Assembly (NCBI RefSeq): GCF_000689395.1
Contig: NZ_HG966617.1
Coordinates: forward strand, 3,351,906-3,415,905
DNA: 64,000 bases
Direction: 5' to 3'
Source: Candidatus Phaeomarinobacter ectocarpi
Lineage (GTDB): Bacteria; Pseudomonadota; Alphaproteobacteria; CGMCC-115125
Made by a program: the position numbers and the translations under genes
Notes under the pieces: model-generated
Seen by the model: the letters and a program-made list of their open reading frames with translations, nothing else
Databases searched by the model: none
Told to the model about the DNA's origin: nothing
Part shown: positions 7,730 to 17,215 of the stretch, one piece after another
How positions within the stretch are numbered: position 1 is the first letter of the stretch
Layout of the letters: every line of letters begins with the position of its first letter

Positions 7730-8467
7730 GTGACCACACCTCCCAGCTCACCGCCGGACGATGTTTTCGTTCTTGGTTTTGATACCGCCATGGACGCCTG
7801 TCAGGTGGCCATTGTGTCGCGCACGGGCCATATCGTGGCCAAGGCCCATGAAGAAATGAAGCGCGGCCACGCCGAAGCACTGATTCCCATGATCGGCGCC
7901 GTGCTGGAAGCCGCCGAACTTGGCCTTGAAGACTTGACGCGTATTGGCGTCACCGTGGGGCCGGGCACATTTGCCGGGCTGCGCGTCGGGCTGTCTGCGG
8001 CCCGCAGCTTTGGTCTCTCCCATGACATTCCCATTGTCGGGGTGTCGACCCTTGAAGCTGTCGCAGTGACGCTGCCTGAGCCAGAGGCTGATCAGCCATT
8101 GCGCGCCGGTGTCATCGCTTTTGATGCGCGCAATGATGAAGTCTATCTGCAGATCGTGGACCCCCTGGGCACGCTCGTCGTCGCACCTTCGGTCATTGAC
8201 CTGAAAACTGCCGCTGAAGCGGTGCCGGAAGGTCTGGTGAATTTGTCCGGGTCCGGCGCACCCAAGCTTGCAGACGCGCTGGCCGCTCTTGAGCGCAGCA
8301 GCGATGTTGCCGTGGTGGACGAGAGCCTGTGGGCTCCCCAGGCGGAATGGATTGCGCGGCTGGCATTGGTTGCGCCTGATGACCGCGTGGGTCCCCCATC
8401 GCCGCTCTATCTCAGGCCCCCGGACGCCAAAGAACCGGAAAACGGCGGAGCGCTTCCCCATGCCTGA
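7730..8467 (+). CDS. tsaB: TsaB, subunit of the tRNA threonylcarbamoyladenosine complex
   Basis: 245 residues with an ASKHA (actin-like) fold: FGFDTAM-type start (VLGFDTAMDACQVAIVS) and the signature GVTVGPGTFAGLRVGLSAAR near residues 75-95. TsaB partners with TsaD and TsaE in t6A37 formation on ANN-decoding tRNAs; those partners are not in the window. The start is GTG 7730. Its end overlaps the next gene by 8 bases, the classical tsaB-rimI coupling. Confidence 0.93.
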   Translation: MTTPPSSPPDDVFVLGFDTAMDACQVAIVSRTGHIVAKAHEEMKRGHAEALIPMIGAVLEAAELGLEDLTRIGVTVGPGTFAGLRVGLSAARSFGLSHDIPIVGVSTLEAVAVTLPEPEADQPLRAGVIAFDARNDEVYLQIVDPLGTLVVAPSVIDLKTAAEAVPEGLVNLSGSGAPKLADALAALERSSDVAVVDESLWAPQAEWIARLALVAPDDRVGPPSPLYLRPPDAKEPENGGALPHA

Positions 8468-8960
8468 TGGCGCGAACTGGTCACCGCAGGTGCGCCCGGG
8501 TGACGCGCAGGATGTCGCTGCCATGGCGCATATCCACGCGTCGGCCTTTGACGAAAAGTCCGCCTGGAGCGCGCCGTCGCTGCTGCATCTGGTTGAAACA
8601 CCCAATGTGTTTGCGCTGATGGTCGAGCGTGACGGCACCCCGGCTGGCTTCGTGCTGATGCGGGTGGCCGCCAGTGAAGCCGAAGTGTTGACCATTGCAG
8701 TGGATCCCGCGTTCCACCGTCAGGGCATGGCCCGCGCGCTGGTCATGGCCGGTCTGACCGCGGCTCTAGCGGTTGAGTGCGATACGGTGTTTCTCGAAGT
8801 CGCGACCGACAATGAGCCCGCAAAAGCCCTTTATCAGAGCATGGGTTTTGACATAGCCGGTGAGCGCAAAGCCTATTATGCGCGCCCGGCGGGCCCTGCG
8901 GTGGATGCGCTGGTTCTGCGCTGGACCGCGCAGGAGAGCAATCCCGCCGCAAAAGGATGA
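8460..8960 (+). CDS. rimI: RimI-like ribosomal protein S18 N-acetyltransferase (GNAT)
   Basis: 166 residues, GNAT fold. The acetyl-CoA-binding motif A is EVLTIAVDPAFHRQGMARALV (seen in part as DPAFHRQGMARALV), followed by FLEVATDNEPAKALYQSMGF, the RimI-type C-terminal motif. The start ATG 8460 lies inside the end of tsaB (8-base overlap), and AlphaProteobacteria commonly carry tsaB-rimI in this order, which supports RimI over another GNAT enzyme. Confidence 0.88.
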   Translation: MPDGANWSPQVRPGDAQDVAAMAHIHASAFDEKSAWSAPSLLHLVETPNVFALMVERDGTPAGFVLMRVAASEAEVLTIAVDPAFHRQGMARALVMAGLTAALAVECDTVFLEVATDNEPAKALYQSMGFDIAGERKAYYARPAGPAVDALVLRWTAQESNPAAKG

Positions 8961-9030
8961 CGTGGCGCGCCCAAAAGACTAGATTGCTACCAATCACCGT
9001 ACCCAGGCCGCTCAAGACCGGAAGACGAAA

Positions 9031-9456
9031 ATGGACAGGCTAGAAACTCTCTGCATCGAAAAAGGCATGCGCATGACCGAGCAGCGCCGCGTGATCGCGC
9101 GTGTTCTGTCCGCCGCCGACGATCATCCCGATGTGGAGGAGCTGTATCGGCGCGCTTCTGAAGTGGATTCCAACATCTCGATCGCGACCGTGTACCGGAC
9201 CGTTCGGCTGTTTGAGGAAGCCGGCATTCTTGAGCGCCATGACTTCCGCGACGGGCGGTCGCGCTACGAACCGGCGACGGACGATCACCACGACCATCTG
9301 ATCAACGTGCAGACGGGCGATGTCATTGAATTCAACAATGACGAGATTGAGCGCCTGCAGGAAATTGTCGCCCGCGAGCTTGGCTTCAAGCTGGTGGATC
9401 ATCGCCTGGAGCTGTATGGCGTTCCTCTGGAAGACAAGAACACCGCAACCGGCTGA
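9031..9456 (+). CDS. fur: Fur/Mur family metal-dependent repressor
   Basis: 141 residues. N-terminal winged helix (MTEQRRVIARVLSAADDHPDVEELYRRA, then ISIATVYRTVRLFEEAGILER) and the metal site HHDHL at residues 86-90. Unlike enterobacterial Fur it has no CxxC motifs: the position normally holding the cysteine pair reads INVQTGDVIEF. Cysteine-poor Fur proteins are usual in alphaproteobacteria, where many act as manganese-responsive Mur. It follows tsaB-rimI, an arrangement common in the class. Metal specificity cannot be read from the sequence. Confidence 0.92.
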   Translation: MDRLETLCIEKGMRMTEQRRVIARVLSAADDHPDVEELYRRASEVDSNISIATVYRTVRLFEEAGILERHDFRDGRSRYEPATDDHHDHLINVQTGDVIEFNNDEIERLQEIVARELGFKLVDHRLELYGVPLEDKNTATG

Positions 9457-9489
9457 CGGTCGGCACAAAGGGCGGGAAAGGCGATACGA

Positions 9490-10293
9490 ATGGGCACCTG
9501 GCGCGCCATCCTGCGGGTAGCAGGCTTTGTGGGAATGACCCTGGCAATGATGCCCGTGCAATGGTTGCTGGTCCGGCTGAACCTGCCTGGGTCCTATGCC
9601 CTGCCGCTCTATTATCACCGCCTGCTGTGCAAGATCATCGGTATCAAAGTGACCCTCAAAGGCACGCCGGTAACTGACAGGCCGGTGCTCATCTGCGCCA
9701 ATCATACCTCCTATCTTGATATCCCGATCATGAGCACGGTCTTTCCCGTCTCGTTCATCGCCAAGAGCGAAGTGGCGACGTGGCCGTTCTTCGGCCAGAT
9801 GGCCAAACTCCAGCGCACGGTATTTGTCGAGCGCGAGCGCCGCACAAAGACGCGCGAACATCGCAACCAGATCCACGGGCGCATCGTTGACGGCGACACG
9901 CTGATCCTGTTTCCCGAAGGCACCTCCAACAACGGCAACTGGGTCTTGCCCTTCAAGAGCGCCTTGATGTCTGTCGCCCAGATGAGCGTGGTAGGGGATG
10001 ACGGCGCGCTGGACGACATGGTGATGGTGCAGCCGGTGTCCGTTGCCTATACGCGCCTGCACGGCCTGCCCATGGGACGGCATTTCCGGCCCTTCTTTGC
10101 CTGGTACGGCGACATGGAGCTGGTACCCCATCTCTGGGAAGTCTTCCAGCTTGGGCCGTTTGATGTGGTCATGGAGTTCCATGAGCCCGTTTCCATCACC
10201 CAGGCCGGCACCCGCAAGGCCCTGGCGGTTTATTGCGAAGACAAGGTGGCCAATGGCGTGGCCCGGGCCATTTCCGGCCGCGACGCGGCCTGA
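9490..10293 (+). CDS. plsC: 1-acyl-sn-glycerol-3-phosphate acyltransferase (PlsC family)
   Basis: 267 residues. A hydrophobic N-terminal segment (about 8-30) anchors it to the inner membrane. The catalytic HX4D motif is NHTSYLD (His72, Asp77) and the glycerol-phosphate-binding motif is FPEGTS (141-146), both typical of PlsC, which acylates lysophosphatidic acid to phosphatidic acid. It starts 33 bases after fur. A specialised PlsC paralogue (for example ornithine-lipid OlsA) is possible, but no olsB-type neighbour exists. Confidence 0.88.
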   Translation: MGTWRAILRVAGFVGMTLAMMPVQWLLVRLNLPGSYALPLYYHRLLCKIIGIKVTLKGTPVTDRPVLICANHTSYLDIPIMSTVFPVSFIAKSEVATWPFFGQMAKLQRTVFVERERRTKTREHRNQIHGRIVDGDTLILFPEGTSNNGNWVLPFKSALMSVAQMSVVGDDGALDDMVMVQPVSVAYTRLHGLPMGRHFRPFFAWYGDMELVPHLWEVFQLGPFDVVMEFHEPVSITQAGTRKALAVYCEDKVANGVARAISGRDAA

Positions 10294-10512
10294 TCCCCCC
10301 GCCGTCTGACTTTGGGTTTTGTCGAAAAGCTCCTGCCTGTCATCGCCCTGCCATGTCCCCGTGATCATGCTGAGCGCAGGATTCGGTCTGATGCTGCTGG
10401 AGCACGCATATCAGCCCATTAACGGTGTGAGTTGAGCCAGTGACCAAACCGGCGCATAAATGATGCAGGACCAACCGCTTACATGCCTTTCCAAGAGAGA
10501 TAGACGCCCACT

Positions 10513-11934
10513 TTGCCGGACGACCGCACACCAGATTCAGCACCAGAAAACGACAAGCCCCAGCTTTTCATCAAGACCTATGGGTGCCAGATGAATGTCT
10601 ATGACAGCGATCGCATGTCAGACGCGCTGGCCCCCAAGGGCTATGAAACCGCAAAGGCGCCGGACGCCGCCGACGTCGTGATCTTGAACACCTGTCACAT
10701 CCGTGAAAATGCCGCCGCCAAGGTCTATTCAGAACTGGGCCGCCTGCGCATTCTCAAAGAAGCGCGCCTCAAGCAGGGCCGTCCGCTGACCATTGGTGTG
10801 GCCGGCTGCGTGGCGCAGGCGGAGGGACAGGAAATGCTCGACCGTGCGCCGGTGGTTGATTTCGTCGTTGGCTCGCAGGCCTATCACCGCCTGCCGCAGC
10901 TCGTTGAGCGCGCCAAGGATGGCGAGCGCCTGGTCGAAACGGAGTTTCCCACCGAAGACAAGTTTGAACATCTGCCGCAGCCATCGAAAAAAGTAACCCT
11001 GGGCCGTGGTCCGGCGGCCTTCCTCACGGTGCAGGAAGGCTGCGACAAGTTTTGCACGTTCTGCGTCGTGCCCTATACGCGCGGCTCTGAAGTCTCGCGC
11101 CCCATGCACCAGTTGCTCGATGAAGCGCGCGGCCTTGTGGATGCTGGCGTGCGTGAAATCACGCTGCTGGGCCAAAACGTCAATGCGTGGCACGGAGATG
11201 GGGTGGGGGACGCGCCTTCCAACCTTGGTCGCCTGCTGTTTGCCCTGGCCGAGATCGATGGACTGGAGCGCCTGCGCTACACGACCAGCCACCCCCGCGA
11301 CATGCATGACCATCTGTTTGCCGCCCATCGCGATCTGGACAAGCTGATGCCCTATCTGCATCTGCCGGTGCAGGCGGGGTCAGACAAAATTCTCAAGGCA
11401 ATGAATCGTCAGCATACGGCACAAGACTATTTGCAGCTGATCGACAAGCTGCGCGACGCGCGTCCCGACATCTCATTGTCTGGTGATTTCATCGTCGGGT
11501 TCCCCGGCGAAACAGACGAAGATTTTGAAGCGACCATGCAGCTTGTCCGCGATGTGGGATACGCGCAGGCCTACTCGTTCAAATATTCCCAGCGACCGGG
11601 AACACCCGCCGCCATTCAGGACACGCAGGTGCCCGAGGACGTGAAGGTTGAGCGTCTGGCGCGCCTGCAGGCCCTGCTGAACGAGCAGTCGCGCGACTTC
11701 AATGCGGCCTCCGTCGGCAAGACCATGTCGGTGCTGCTGGACCGCGTGGGCAAGCGAGACGGGCAACTGGCCGGGCGGTCGCCCTATCTTCAGGCCGTTC
11801 ATCTTGATGCACCAATGCATCTACGCGGCGAAATCGTGCCGGTTGTCATTGAAGCCGCGCACGCGAACAGTCTTTCAGGTAAGCTTGCCGACATATCGGC
11901 GACGGACAGTCTTGTTAAAGGAGACGCTGCTTGA
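10513..11934 (+). CDS. miaB: MiaB, tRNA-2-methylthio-N6-dimethylallyladenosine synthase
   Basis: 473 residues, the normal size. N-terminal MTTase domain with Cys25 ([12 protein letters not shown]), Cys61 (NTCHIRE) and Cys99 (VAGCVAQ); radical-SAM motif CDKFCTFC (Cys177, 181, 184) followed by VVPYTRG; C-terminal TRAM domain. It carries two 4Fe-4S clusters and methylthiolates A37 of tRNAs. No ATG is available before the first conserved motif, so TTG 10513 is the most likely start. The stop overlaps the TTG start of phoH in TTGA (11931-11934). Confidence 0.95.
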   Translation: MPDDRTPDSAPENDKPQLFIKTYGCQMNVYDSDRMSDALAPKGYETAKAPDAADVVILNTCHIRENAAAKVYSELGRLRILKEARLKQGRPLTIGVAGCVAQAEGQEMLDRAPVVDFVVGSQAYHRLPQLVERAKDGERLVETEFPTEDKFEHLPQPSKKVTLGRGPAAFLTVQEGCDKFCTFCVVPYTRGSEVSRPMHQLLDEARGLVDAGVREITLLGQNVNAWHGDGVGDAPSNLGRLLFALAEIDGLERLRYTTSHPRDMHDHLFAAHRDLDKLMPYLHLPVQAGSDKILKAMNRQHTAQDYLQLIDKLRDARPDISLSGDFIVGFPGETDEDFEATMQLVRDVGYAQAYSFKYSQRPGTPAAIQDTQVPEDVKVERLARLQALLNEQSRDFNAASVGKTMSVLLDRVGKRDGQLAGRSPYLQAVHLDAPMHLRGEIVPVVIEAAHANSLSGKLADISATDSLVKGDAA

Positions 11935-13067
11935 GCGTTGGAACCAGTGCTTCTGCTCCCGTTGGAGCCTCATCATCGGCGCAAAGCGCCGCAAACCAGG
12001 CCGCGCAGCCCGAGGCGCAAAAAGCCAAGGGGGCCCAGATTCGGGGTGCCGAGGCCCAAGGGGTGCGAGCTCAGGGCGGACCACGGCCTGACGTTGTGGT
12101 GCTCGACTTTGACGACAACCATTTGATGAGCGGACTGGCCGGCGTTGCCGACTGCAACCTTGCCCGCATAGAGCAATTGCTCGGGGTTGCCCTGACACCG
12201 CGCGGCAATCGCATTGCCATCCGCGGTGCCGATGACGCACGCGGGAATGCGGCGCAGGCCCTCGGCGACCTCTACGGCAAACTCAAGCGCGGTCAGGAAG
12301 TGGCCATGGCGGATGTGGATGGGGCGGTGCGCATGGCCACCAGCGCCCTGCCCGAAGGCCGGAAGGGCTCGTCCAGCGTCCAGATTGTGACCAAGCAACG
12401 GGTCATCGAGCCGCGCTCTGCCAACCAGGCCCACTACATGAAACAGCTCCAGACCAATGAGCTGGTCTTCGGCATGGGGCCTGCGGGCACCGGCAAGACC
12501 TATCTGGCGGTGGCAGCGGCAGTGTCCCTGTTCATCAAGGGTCAGGTGGATCGCATCATCCTGTCGCGCCCTGCTGTGGAAGCAGGTGAACGTTTGGGGT
12601 TCCTGCCCGGCGACCTGCGCGAGAAGATCGACCCCTATCTGCGTCCGCTCTATGACGCACTCTACGACACGCTGCCCGCCGAGCAGGTGGCCCGCAGTCT
12701 TGAGTCCGGCGAGATTGAAGTCGCACCGCTGGCGTTCATGCGTGGCCGCACCCTCTCCAATGCCTATGTCATTCTTGATGAAGCGCAGAACTGCTCATCC
12801 GTGCAGATGAAAATGTTCCTGACGCGGTTGGGCGAAAACTCGCGTATGGCCATCACCGGTGACCCGACACAGGTCGACCTGCCCATGGGCTCAAAGTCCG
12901 GCCTCAGGGAGGCGCGCGACGTGCTGCGCAACGTCAAGGGTGTCGCGGTCACGGAGTTTGCCAATGTGGATGTGGTGCGCCACCCGCTGGTGACCCGCAT
13001 CGTGCATGCCTATTCCGAAGCGGAGGGCAAGTTGCTGCCGAACGAGGACAAGGGCGGCAATGCCTGA
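11931..13067 (+). CDS. phoH: PhoH family ATPase
   Basis: 378 residues. The first ~50 residues are a low-complexity Ala/Gln/Gly-rich leader not typical of the family core. The PhoH domain carries Walker A GPAGTGKT (183-190) and Walker B with ILDEAQN (281-287), plus the family-specific [17 protein letters not shown]. Cytoplasmic; proposed to act on RNA together with YbeY, which follows directly. TTG 11931 is preceded by AAAGGAGA at 11917-11924 and overlaps the miaB stop, indicating coupling in miaB-phoH-ybeY-corC-lnt. Confidence 0.93.
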   Translation: MSVGTSASAPVGASSSAQSAANQAAQPEAQKAKGAQIRGAEAQGVRAQGGPRPDVVVLDFDDNHLMSGLAGVADCNLARIEQLLGVALTPRGNRIAIRGADDARGNAAQALGDLYGKLKRGQEVAMADVDGAVRMATSALPEGRKGSSSVQIVTKQRVIEPRSANQAHYMKQLQTNELVFGMGPAGTGKTYLAVAAAVSLFIKGQVDRIILSRPAVEAGERLGFLPGDLREKIDPYLRPLYDALYDTLPAEQVARSLESGEIEVAPLAFMRGRTLSNAYVILDEAQNCSSVQMKMFLTRLGENSRMAITGDPTQVDLPMGSKSGLREARDVLRNVKGVAVTEFANVDVVRHPLVTRIVHAYSEAEGKLLPNEDKGGNA

Positions 13068-13587
13068 CCCGGCATCAAAGCCTGACGCTGATCAATCCGG
13101 CCTGCTTCAGATCGACATCCTTCGCGAAAATGGCGACTGGGGCACTCTCGACGATGTTGAGGGGCTGATCCGTGCCGCGGTCGAGGCGGCTTTTCAGCCC
13201 GCACCGGACAGTGCAGCGGACCAGGTGATCGAGGTCAGCATCCTGCTGGAAAACGACGCCGCCCTGCAGGCCTTGAACAAGCAGTGGCGCAACAAGGACA
13301 AGCCAACCAATGTGCTGTCCTTTCCAGCGCCACCCCTTCCAGACGCCACGCTGGCCATGCAGGCGGCGCGCCATCTGGGCGACATCGCCCTCAGCTTCGA
13401 CACGCTGGCAGCCGAAGCCCGCACGGAAAACAAGACAGTGTCCGACCACCTGCAGCACCTTGTCGTCCACGGCATGCTGCATCTGCAGGGGCATGACCAC
13501 CAAACGCCTGGCGACGCAGACGAAATGGAAGATCTGGAGCGCAGGATTCTCGCAGACCTTGGCATTGGCGATCCTTACGCGTCCTGA
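13060..13587 (+). CDS. ybeY: YbeY endoribonuclease / rRNA maturation factor
   Basis: 175 residues. The zinc-binding H3xH5xH motif is complete: His137, His141 and His147 in VVHGMLHLQGHDH. The ARHLGDIALS segment is also family-typical. YbeY is required for 16S rRNA 3'-end processing and ribosome quality control. ATG 13060 overlaps the end of phoH by 8 bases, the conserved phoH-ybeY coupling. Confidence 0.95.
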   Translation: MPDPASKPDADQSGLLQIDILRENGDWGTLDDVEGLIRAAVEAAFQPAPDSAADQVIEVSILLENDAALQALNKQWRNKDKPTNVLSFPAPPLPDATLAMQAARHLGDIALSFDTLAAEARTENKTVSDHLQHLVVHGMLHLQGHDHQTPGDADEMEDLERRILADLGIGDPYAS

Positions 13588-13725
13588 CAGCCATGGAGCC
13601 TGACACCCCGCGCATGTGGCGTCCGGGTTGAGGGTTCTGTAATGATGGCAATGCACTGTAGATTGCCCGAATGACAATGTGCCTCCCCGGCAGGCCGAAC
13701 CGCCGGGAAACAGGAGCCCCAGACG

Positions 13726-14706
13726 ATGGCCTTGGCCAACGACACGACAGACAAGACTTCCCCCGGCGACAGACCCGCATCAGCGGCGTTTGCACCCGGC
13801 CAACCGCTGACACAGCGCCTGGCGCGCGCCTGGCGCTACATACGCGGCGGTGCAGAAGCCAGTTCCCTGGGCGCGTCCCTTGATGCCGTGCTGGCAGAGG
13901 AACGAGACGGCGCCGCGGGCCTGTCCGCAGCGGAGCAGGACATGTTCGTCAATCTGCTGGGCTTCAATGAGCTGCGCACCGAAGACGTCATGGTGCCGCG
14001 TCCCGACATTGTCGCGGTCGAAGAAGGCACGTCACTTGATGAGCTCGTGAAAGCCTTTCGTGAAGCCAACCATTCCCGTCTGCCGGTTTTCAGCGAAACG
14101 CTGGATGATCCGCGCGGCATGGTGCACATCAAGGACCTGCTCGGCTGGATGGCTGACAACCGCACCGGCGGTGCGACCGATGACAAATTCGACCTGGCAT
14201 CCATCCGCCGCGATCTCGTCTATGTGCCACCCTCCATGCCGGCCATTGACCTGCTTCTCAAGATGCAGGCAAGCCGCGTTCACATGGCGCTGGTGATTGA
14301 CGAGTATGGCGGGACAGACGGCCTTGTCACCATTGAGGACCTGGTCGAGGAAATCGTCGGTGAAATTGAAGACGAGCACGACGAGGCTGAACGCTCCGAC
14401 CTTGTGCGCCTTCCCGACGGATTGATCGATGCCACAGCGCGCGCTGAGATTGGGGACCTTGAAGAAATGCTCGGCGTCACATTGATGCCAGAAGAGCGCG
14501 AAGATGAACTGGACACCTTGGGTGGCCTCGTATTCGACATGCTGGGCCGCGTGCCACAACGCGGTGAAGTCGTGGTGCATGAAACCGGCATCGAGTTTGA
14601 AATTGCAGATGCCGATCCGCGCCGCATCAAGCGGCTGGTGGTGCATCCAGGGGCAGCGTCGGATAGTCCGGCTTCTGAAATGTCGGATAGTCCGACCACT
14701 GATTAA
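13726..14706 (+). CDS. CorC/HlyC-type CBS-domain protein (hemolysin family)
   Basis: 326 residues. Two CBS motifs (from ELRTEDVMVPRPDIVAVEEGT, about residues 84-200; with HMALVIDEYGGTDGLVTIED) are followed by the C-terminal CorC_HlyC transporter-associated domain. There is no DUF21 membrane domain, so this is the soluble CorC-like type that in Escherichia coli lies in the ybeZ-ybeY-ybeX(corC)-lnt string. Role in magnesium/cobalt efflux or ribosome-linked function is known only for relatives. AGGAG at 13710-13714 precedes ATG 13726. Confidence 0.9.
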   Translation: MALANDTTDKTSPGDRPASAAFAPGQPLTQRLARAWRYIRGGAEASSLGASLDAVLAEERDGAAGLSAAEQDMFVNLLGFNELRTEDVMVPRPDIVAVEEGTSLDELVKAFREANHSRLPVFSETLDDPRGMVHIKDLLGWMADNRTGGATDDKFDLASIRRDLVYVPPSMPAIDLLLKMQASRVHMALVIDEYGGTDGLVTIEDLVEEIVGEIEDEHDEAERSDLVRLPDGLIDATARAEIGDLEEMLGVTLMPEEREDELDTLGGLVFDMLGRVPQRGEVVVHETGIEFEIADADPRRIKRLVVHPGAASDSPASEMSDSPTTD

Positions 14707-14721
14707 CAACAGGCAGGGCGC

Positions 14722-16347
14722 ATGCAGGGGATTGTTGGGGGAGTAACCCGGCTGGCGGAGTGGCTGGCCGGGCGATCAGGCTGGCAGAGGCTCGGTCTGG
14801 CGGCCATTGCGGGCGCGCTGACCGTATTTGCCATGCCGCCCTTTGGTCTGTGGCCATTGCTGTTCGTCACCTACCCGGTGCTGCTGTGGTTGCTGGACGG
14901 TATTGAGCCCGATGCTGAAAAACGCTTTGTCGGCTGGCGCTCTGCGGCCCTGACGGCGTGGGCCTTTGGCTTTGGCTTCTTTCTGGCAGGGCTGTACTGG
15001 ATCGGCTCTGCCTTCCTTGTGGACGCTGACCAGTTCGCCTGGATGCTGCCCTTTGTGGCGGTCATCATGCCCGGCGGTCTGGCCTTGTTTTTTGCGGGTG
15101 CCGCCGTTGCAGCGCGCGCCGTATCCCGCACCGGAGCGACGCGCGTCCTCACCTTTGTGGTCGCCTTTGCGCTGGCCGAGTGGCTGCGCGGCCATGTGCT
15201 GACGGGCTTCCCGTGGAACAGTCTTGGATATGGCTTCTCTGTCTCCGACACCTTGGTGCAGGCCACGTCCCTTTGGGGTCTTTATGGACACACGGTTCTG
15301 GCAGCTCTCGTTGCAACAGCGCCCGCGCTGCTGGCGGGGCCCGGTGTCACAGTGACCCGCAGCCGGGCTGCCGCCTTTGTGTGTTTCGCCGGCGTTCTGC
15401 CGCTGGCGCTTTTTGGATTTGGTCTGTGGCGGCTGTCCTTGCCCACACCGGCCGATGTGGCCGATGTCAAAGTGCGGATCGTGCAGCCGAACATCGCCCA
15501 GAAAGACAAATGGCGGCCGGAGCTGCGCGCGGTCAACTTCTCACGCCTTTTGCGCCTCAGCCGGGCGCAGGACAATCTGGATGGCATCACCCATGTCATC
15601 TGGCCTGAAAGCGCACCGCCCTTTTTGCTGGCGGACAATCCAGACGCGCGCGCGCTTATTGCCGACACCTTGCCTGACGGCGTGCATCTGATCACCGGCG
15701 CGGTGCGTGCTGAACCATTGCCGCAGACCATGCCGGATGGCCGGTGGGCGCGGTTCTTCAACTCAGTCATGGTGCTGGACTCGAATGCCACCATTGCGGC
15801 CACCTATGACAAGGCGCATCTGGTGCCGTTTGGAGAGTATTTGCCGGCGCAACGACTCCTGAATGCCATCGGGTTGCAGCAACTGACCCGACAGCGCGGA
15901 GGTTACAGCAGCGGTCCAGGTCCGCAGTCTGTAAACGTGCCTGGAATGCCATTTGTGGGCCCGTTGATATGCTATGAGATCATATTCCCCGGAAATTCCG
16001 TAGGGGATTACAGACCCGGATGGCTTCTCAACGCGACGAACGATGCGTGGTTTGGCGATTCGGTTGGCCCACGGCAACATTTTTTTCAAGCAAGAATGCG
16101 TGCGGTCGAGCAGGGGCTTCCACTTATCCGTGCAGCTAATACTGGAATATCGGCGGTGATTGGTCCGCGTGGCCAGATACGGGCCCATCTGCGTTTGGGT
16201 GAAGCCGGAGTATTGGACCAGAACTTACCGGGAAAAATTGATCCGACCATTTACTCTAGAAATGGTGATCTAGGGTTTTGGATTATCTGTATAGCCCTAG
16301 TATTAACTATACTGTATTCAAAACTGACTAAACACAGACAATATTGA
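14722..16347 (+). CDS. lnt: Apolipoprotein N-acyltransferase
   Basis: 541 residues, integral inner-membrane enzyme that adds the third acyl chain to lipoproteins. Six hydrophobic segments in the first ~235 residues are followed by a periplasmic nitrilase domain with the catalytic triad Glu296 (VIWPESAPP), Lys364 (YDKAHLVPFGEY) and Cys417 (ICYEIIFP), then a last membrane helix (LGFWIICIALVLTILYSKL). Its 3' end is oddly A+T-rich and uses codons unlike the rest of the gene, starting near 15960 and strongest after 16200. Confidence 0.95.
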   Translation: MQGIVGGVTRLAEWLAGRSGWQRLGLAAIAGALTVFAMPPFGLWPLLFVTYPVLLWLLDGIEPDAEKRFVGWRSAALTAWAFGFGFFLAGLYWIGSAFLVDADQFAWMLPFVAVIMPGGLALFFAGAAVAARAVSRTGATRVLTFVVAFALAEWLRGHVLTGFPWNSLGYGFSVSDTLVQATSLWGLYGHTVLAALVATAPALLAGPGVTVTRSRAAAFVCFAGVLPLALFGFGLWRLSLPTPADVADVKVRIVQPNIAQKDKWRPELRAVNFSRLLRLSRAQDNLDGITHVIWPESAPPFLLADNPDARALIADTLPDGVHLITGAVRAEPLPQTMPDGRWARFFNSVMVLDSNATIAATYDKAHLVPFGEYLPAQRLLNAIGLQQLTRQRGGYSSGPGPQSVNVPGMPFVGPLICYEIIFPGNSVGDYRPGWLLNATNDAWFGDSVGPRQHFFQARMRAVEQGLPLIRAANTGISAVIGPRGQIRAHLRLGEAGVLDQNLPGKIDPTIYSRNGDLGFWIICIALVLTILYSKLTKHRQY

Positions 16348-16505
16348 TACACAAAAAATGCAACCCAAGGTTGTGCCGTGCGTTGTTATTGACTATTTTG
16401 ACATAGCTCATATTGACGTACGCATCACCTGCTTGCACTCATAGGTTAGTGTTAGTGCAAAATACCACTGTATCAAATGTGGTCTTTGCTAGGGGAGTTG
16501 TGTGG

Positions 16506-16934
16506 GTGGCTAGGAAAGAACCAAATCCGATTGACGTACATGTGGGGAGCCGGGTCCGCCTGCGCCGCCTGCTAGTCGGGATGAGTCAGGAAAAGCTGGG
16601 TGAGCAACTCGGGCTGACCTTCCAGCAGGTTCAGAAATACGAAAAGGGCACAAACCGTATTGGCGCCAGCCGCCTTTATGAGGTGTCGCGTATTCTCAAT
16701 GTGCCTGTGCAGTATTTCTACGAAGAAATGGCTGACAATGATGCCCTTGCTCCGGGGGGAGATCAGGCATTTGCAGAAGGCGACAGCGCGCCATTTGTCA
16801 TGGACTTTGTCTCCAGTTCAGAAGGCCTGCAGCTCAACCGGGCCTTTGTCGAAATCCGCGACCCGGGCGTTCGCCGCGGCATTGTGGACATGCTCAAGGC
16901 CCTGGCGAAATCCCAGGCCCCTGCGGCGGAATAG
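16506..16934 (+). CDS. XRE-family helix-turn-helix transcriptional regulator
   Basis: 142 residues from GTG 16506. The N-terminal HTH_3 domain is VGSRVRLRRLLVGMSQEKLGEQLG...TFQQVQKYEKGTNRIGASRLYEVS. This very conserved version, with FQQVQKYEKG in the recognition helix, is widespread in alphaproteobacteria next to lnt and metK. The C-terminal half (residues ~75-142) is a short helical tail without a known ligand domain. GTG 16506 was chosen because AGGGGAG at 16491-16497 gives eight-base spacing; the longer frame from 16413 runs through the A+T-rich promoter region. Targets are unknown. Confidence 0.88.
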   Translation: MARKEPNPIDVHVGSRVRLRRLLVGMSQEKLGEQLGLTFQQVQKYEKGTNRIGASRLYEVSRILNVPVQYFYEEMADNDALAPGGDQAFAEGDSAPFVMDFVSSSEGLQLNRAFVEIRDPGVRRGIVDMLKALAKSQAPAAE

Positions 16935-17215
16935 GGCGCGCCCGCTTCGGCGTACCCGGACGGCAGCAACACCCATAATCTGCTAGGGAGCGCTTCTCGT
17001 CGGGGGCGCATACCTGCTTGGCCCTGGCTTGATCCCTGCTGAGCCCGTGCTGAGCCCGTGCTGAGCCTTGACGGGTTCCGCCAAACCCGGCAAGAACCCC
17101 GCATTCTTTTTCGCCGGTCCCATGGACCGGTATCTTTCACCGTTCATATGCAGCGAAAGCAGCCCCGGCGGCTGTAATCTGTATATGACCGACTGCCAGT
17201 CGCCTGGGCGTTTTC
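16935..17215 (+). other. Gene-free leader between the XRE gene and metK
   Basis: No credible gene. It holds an 11-bp unit repeated three times at 17037-17069 (TGCTGAGCCCG, twice exact, third with two changes) and a perfect palindrome CCGGTCC-CAT-GGACCGG at 17114-17130, preceded by a T-run and followed by TATCTTT. The palindrome could be a terminator for the XRE gene or an operator. The metK-proximal end (17216-17257) is described separately. Confidence 0.5.

Noticed and set aside
13726..14706. Full CNNM-type transporter
   Set aside because: No DUF21 membrane domain precedes the CBS pair; this is the short soluble CorC-like form.
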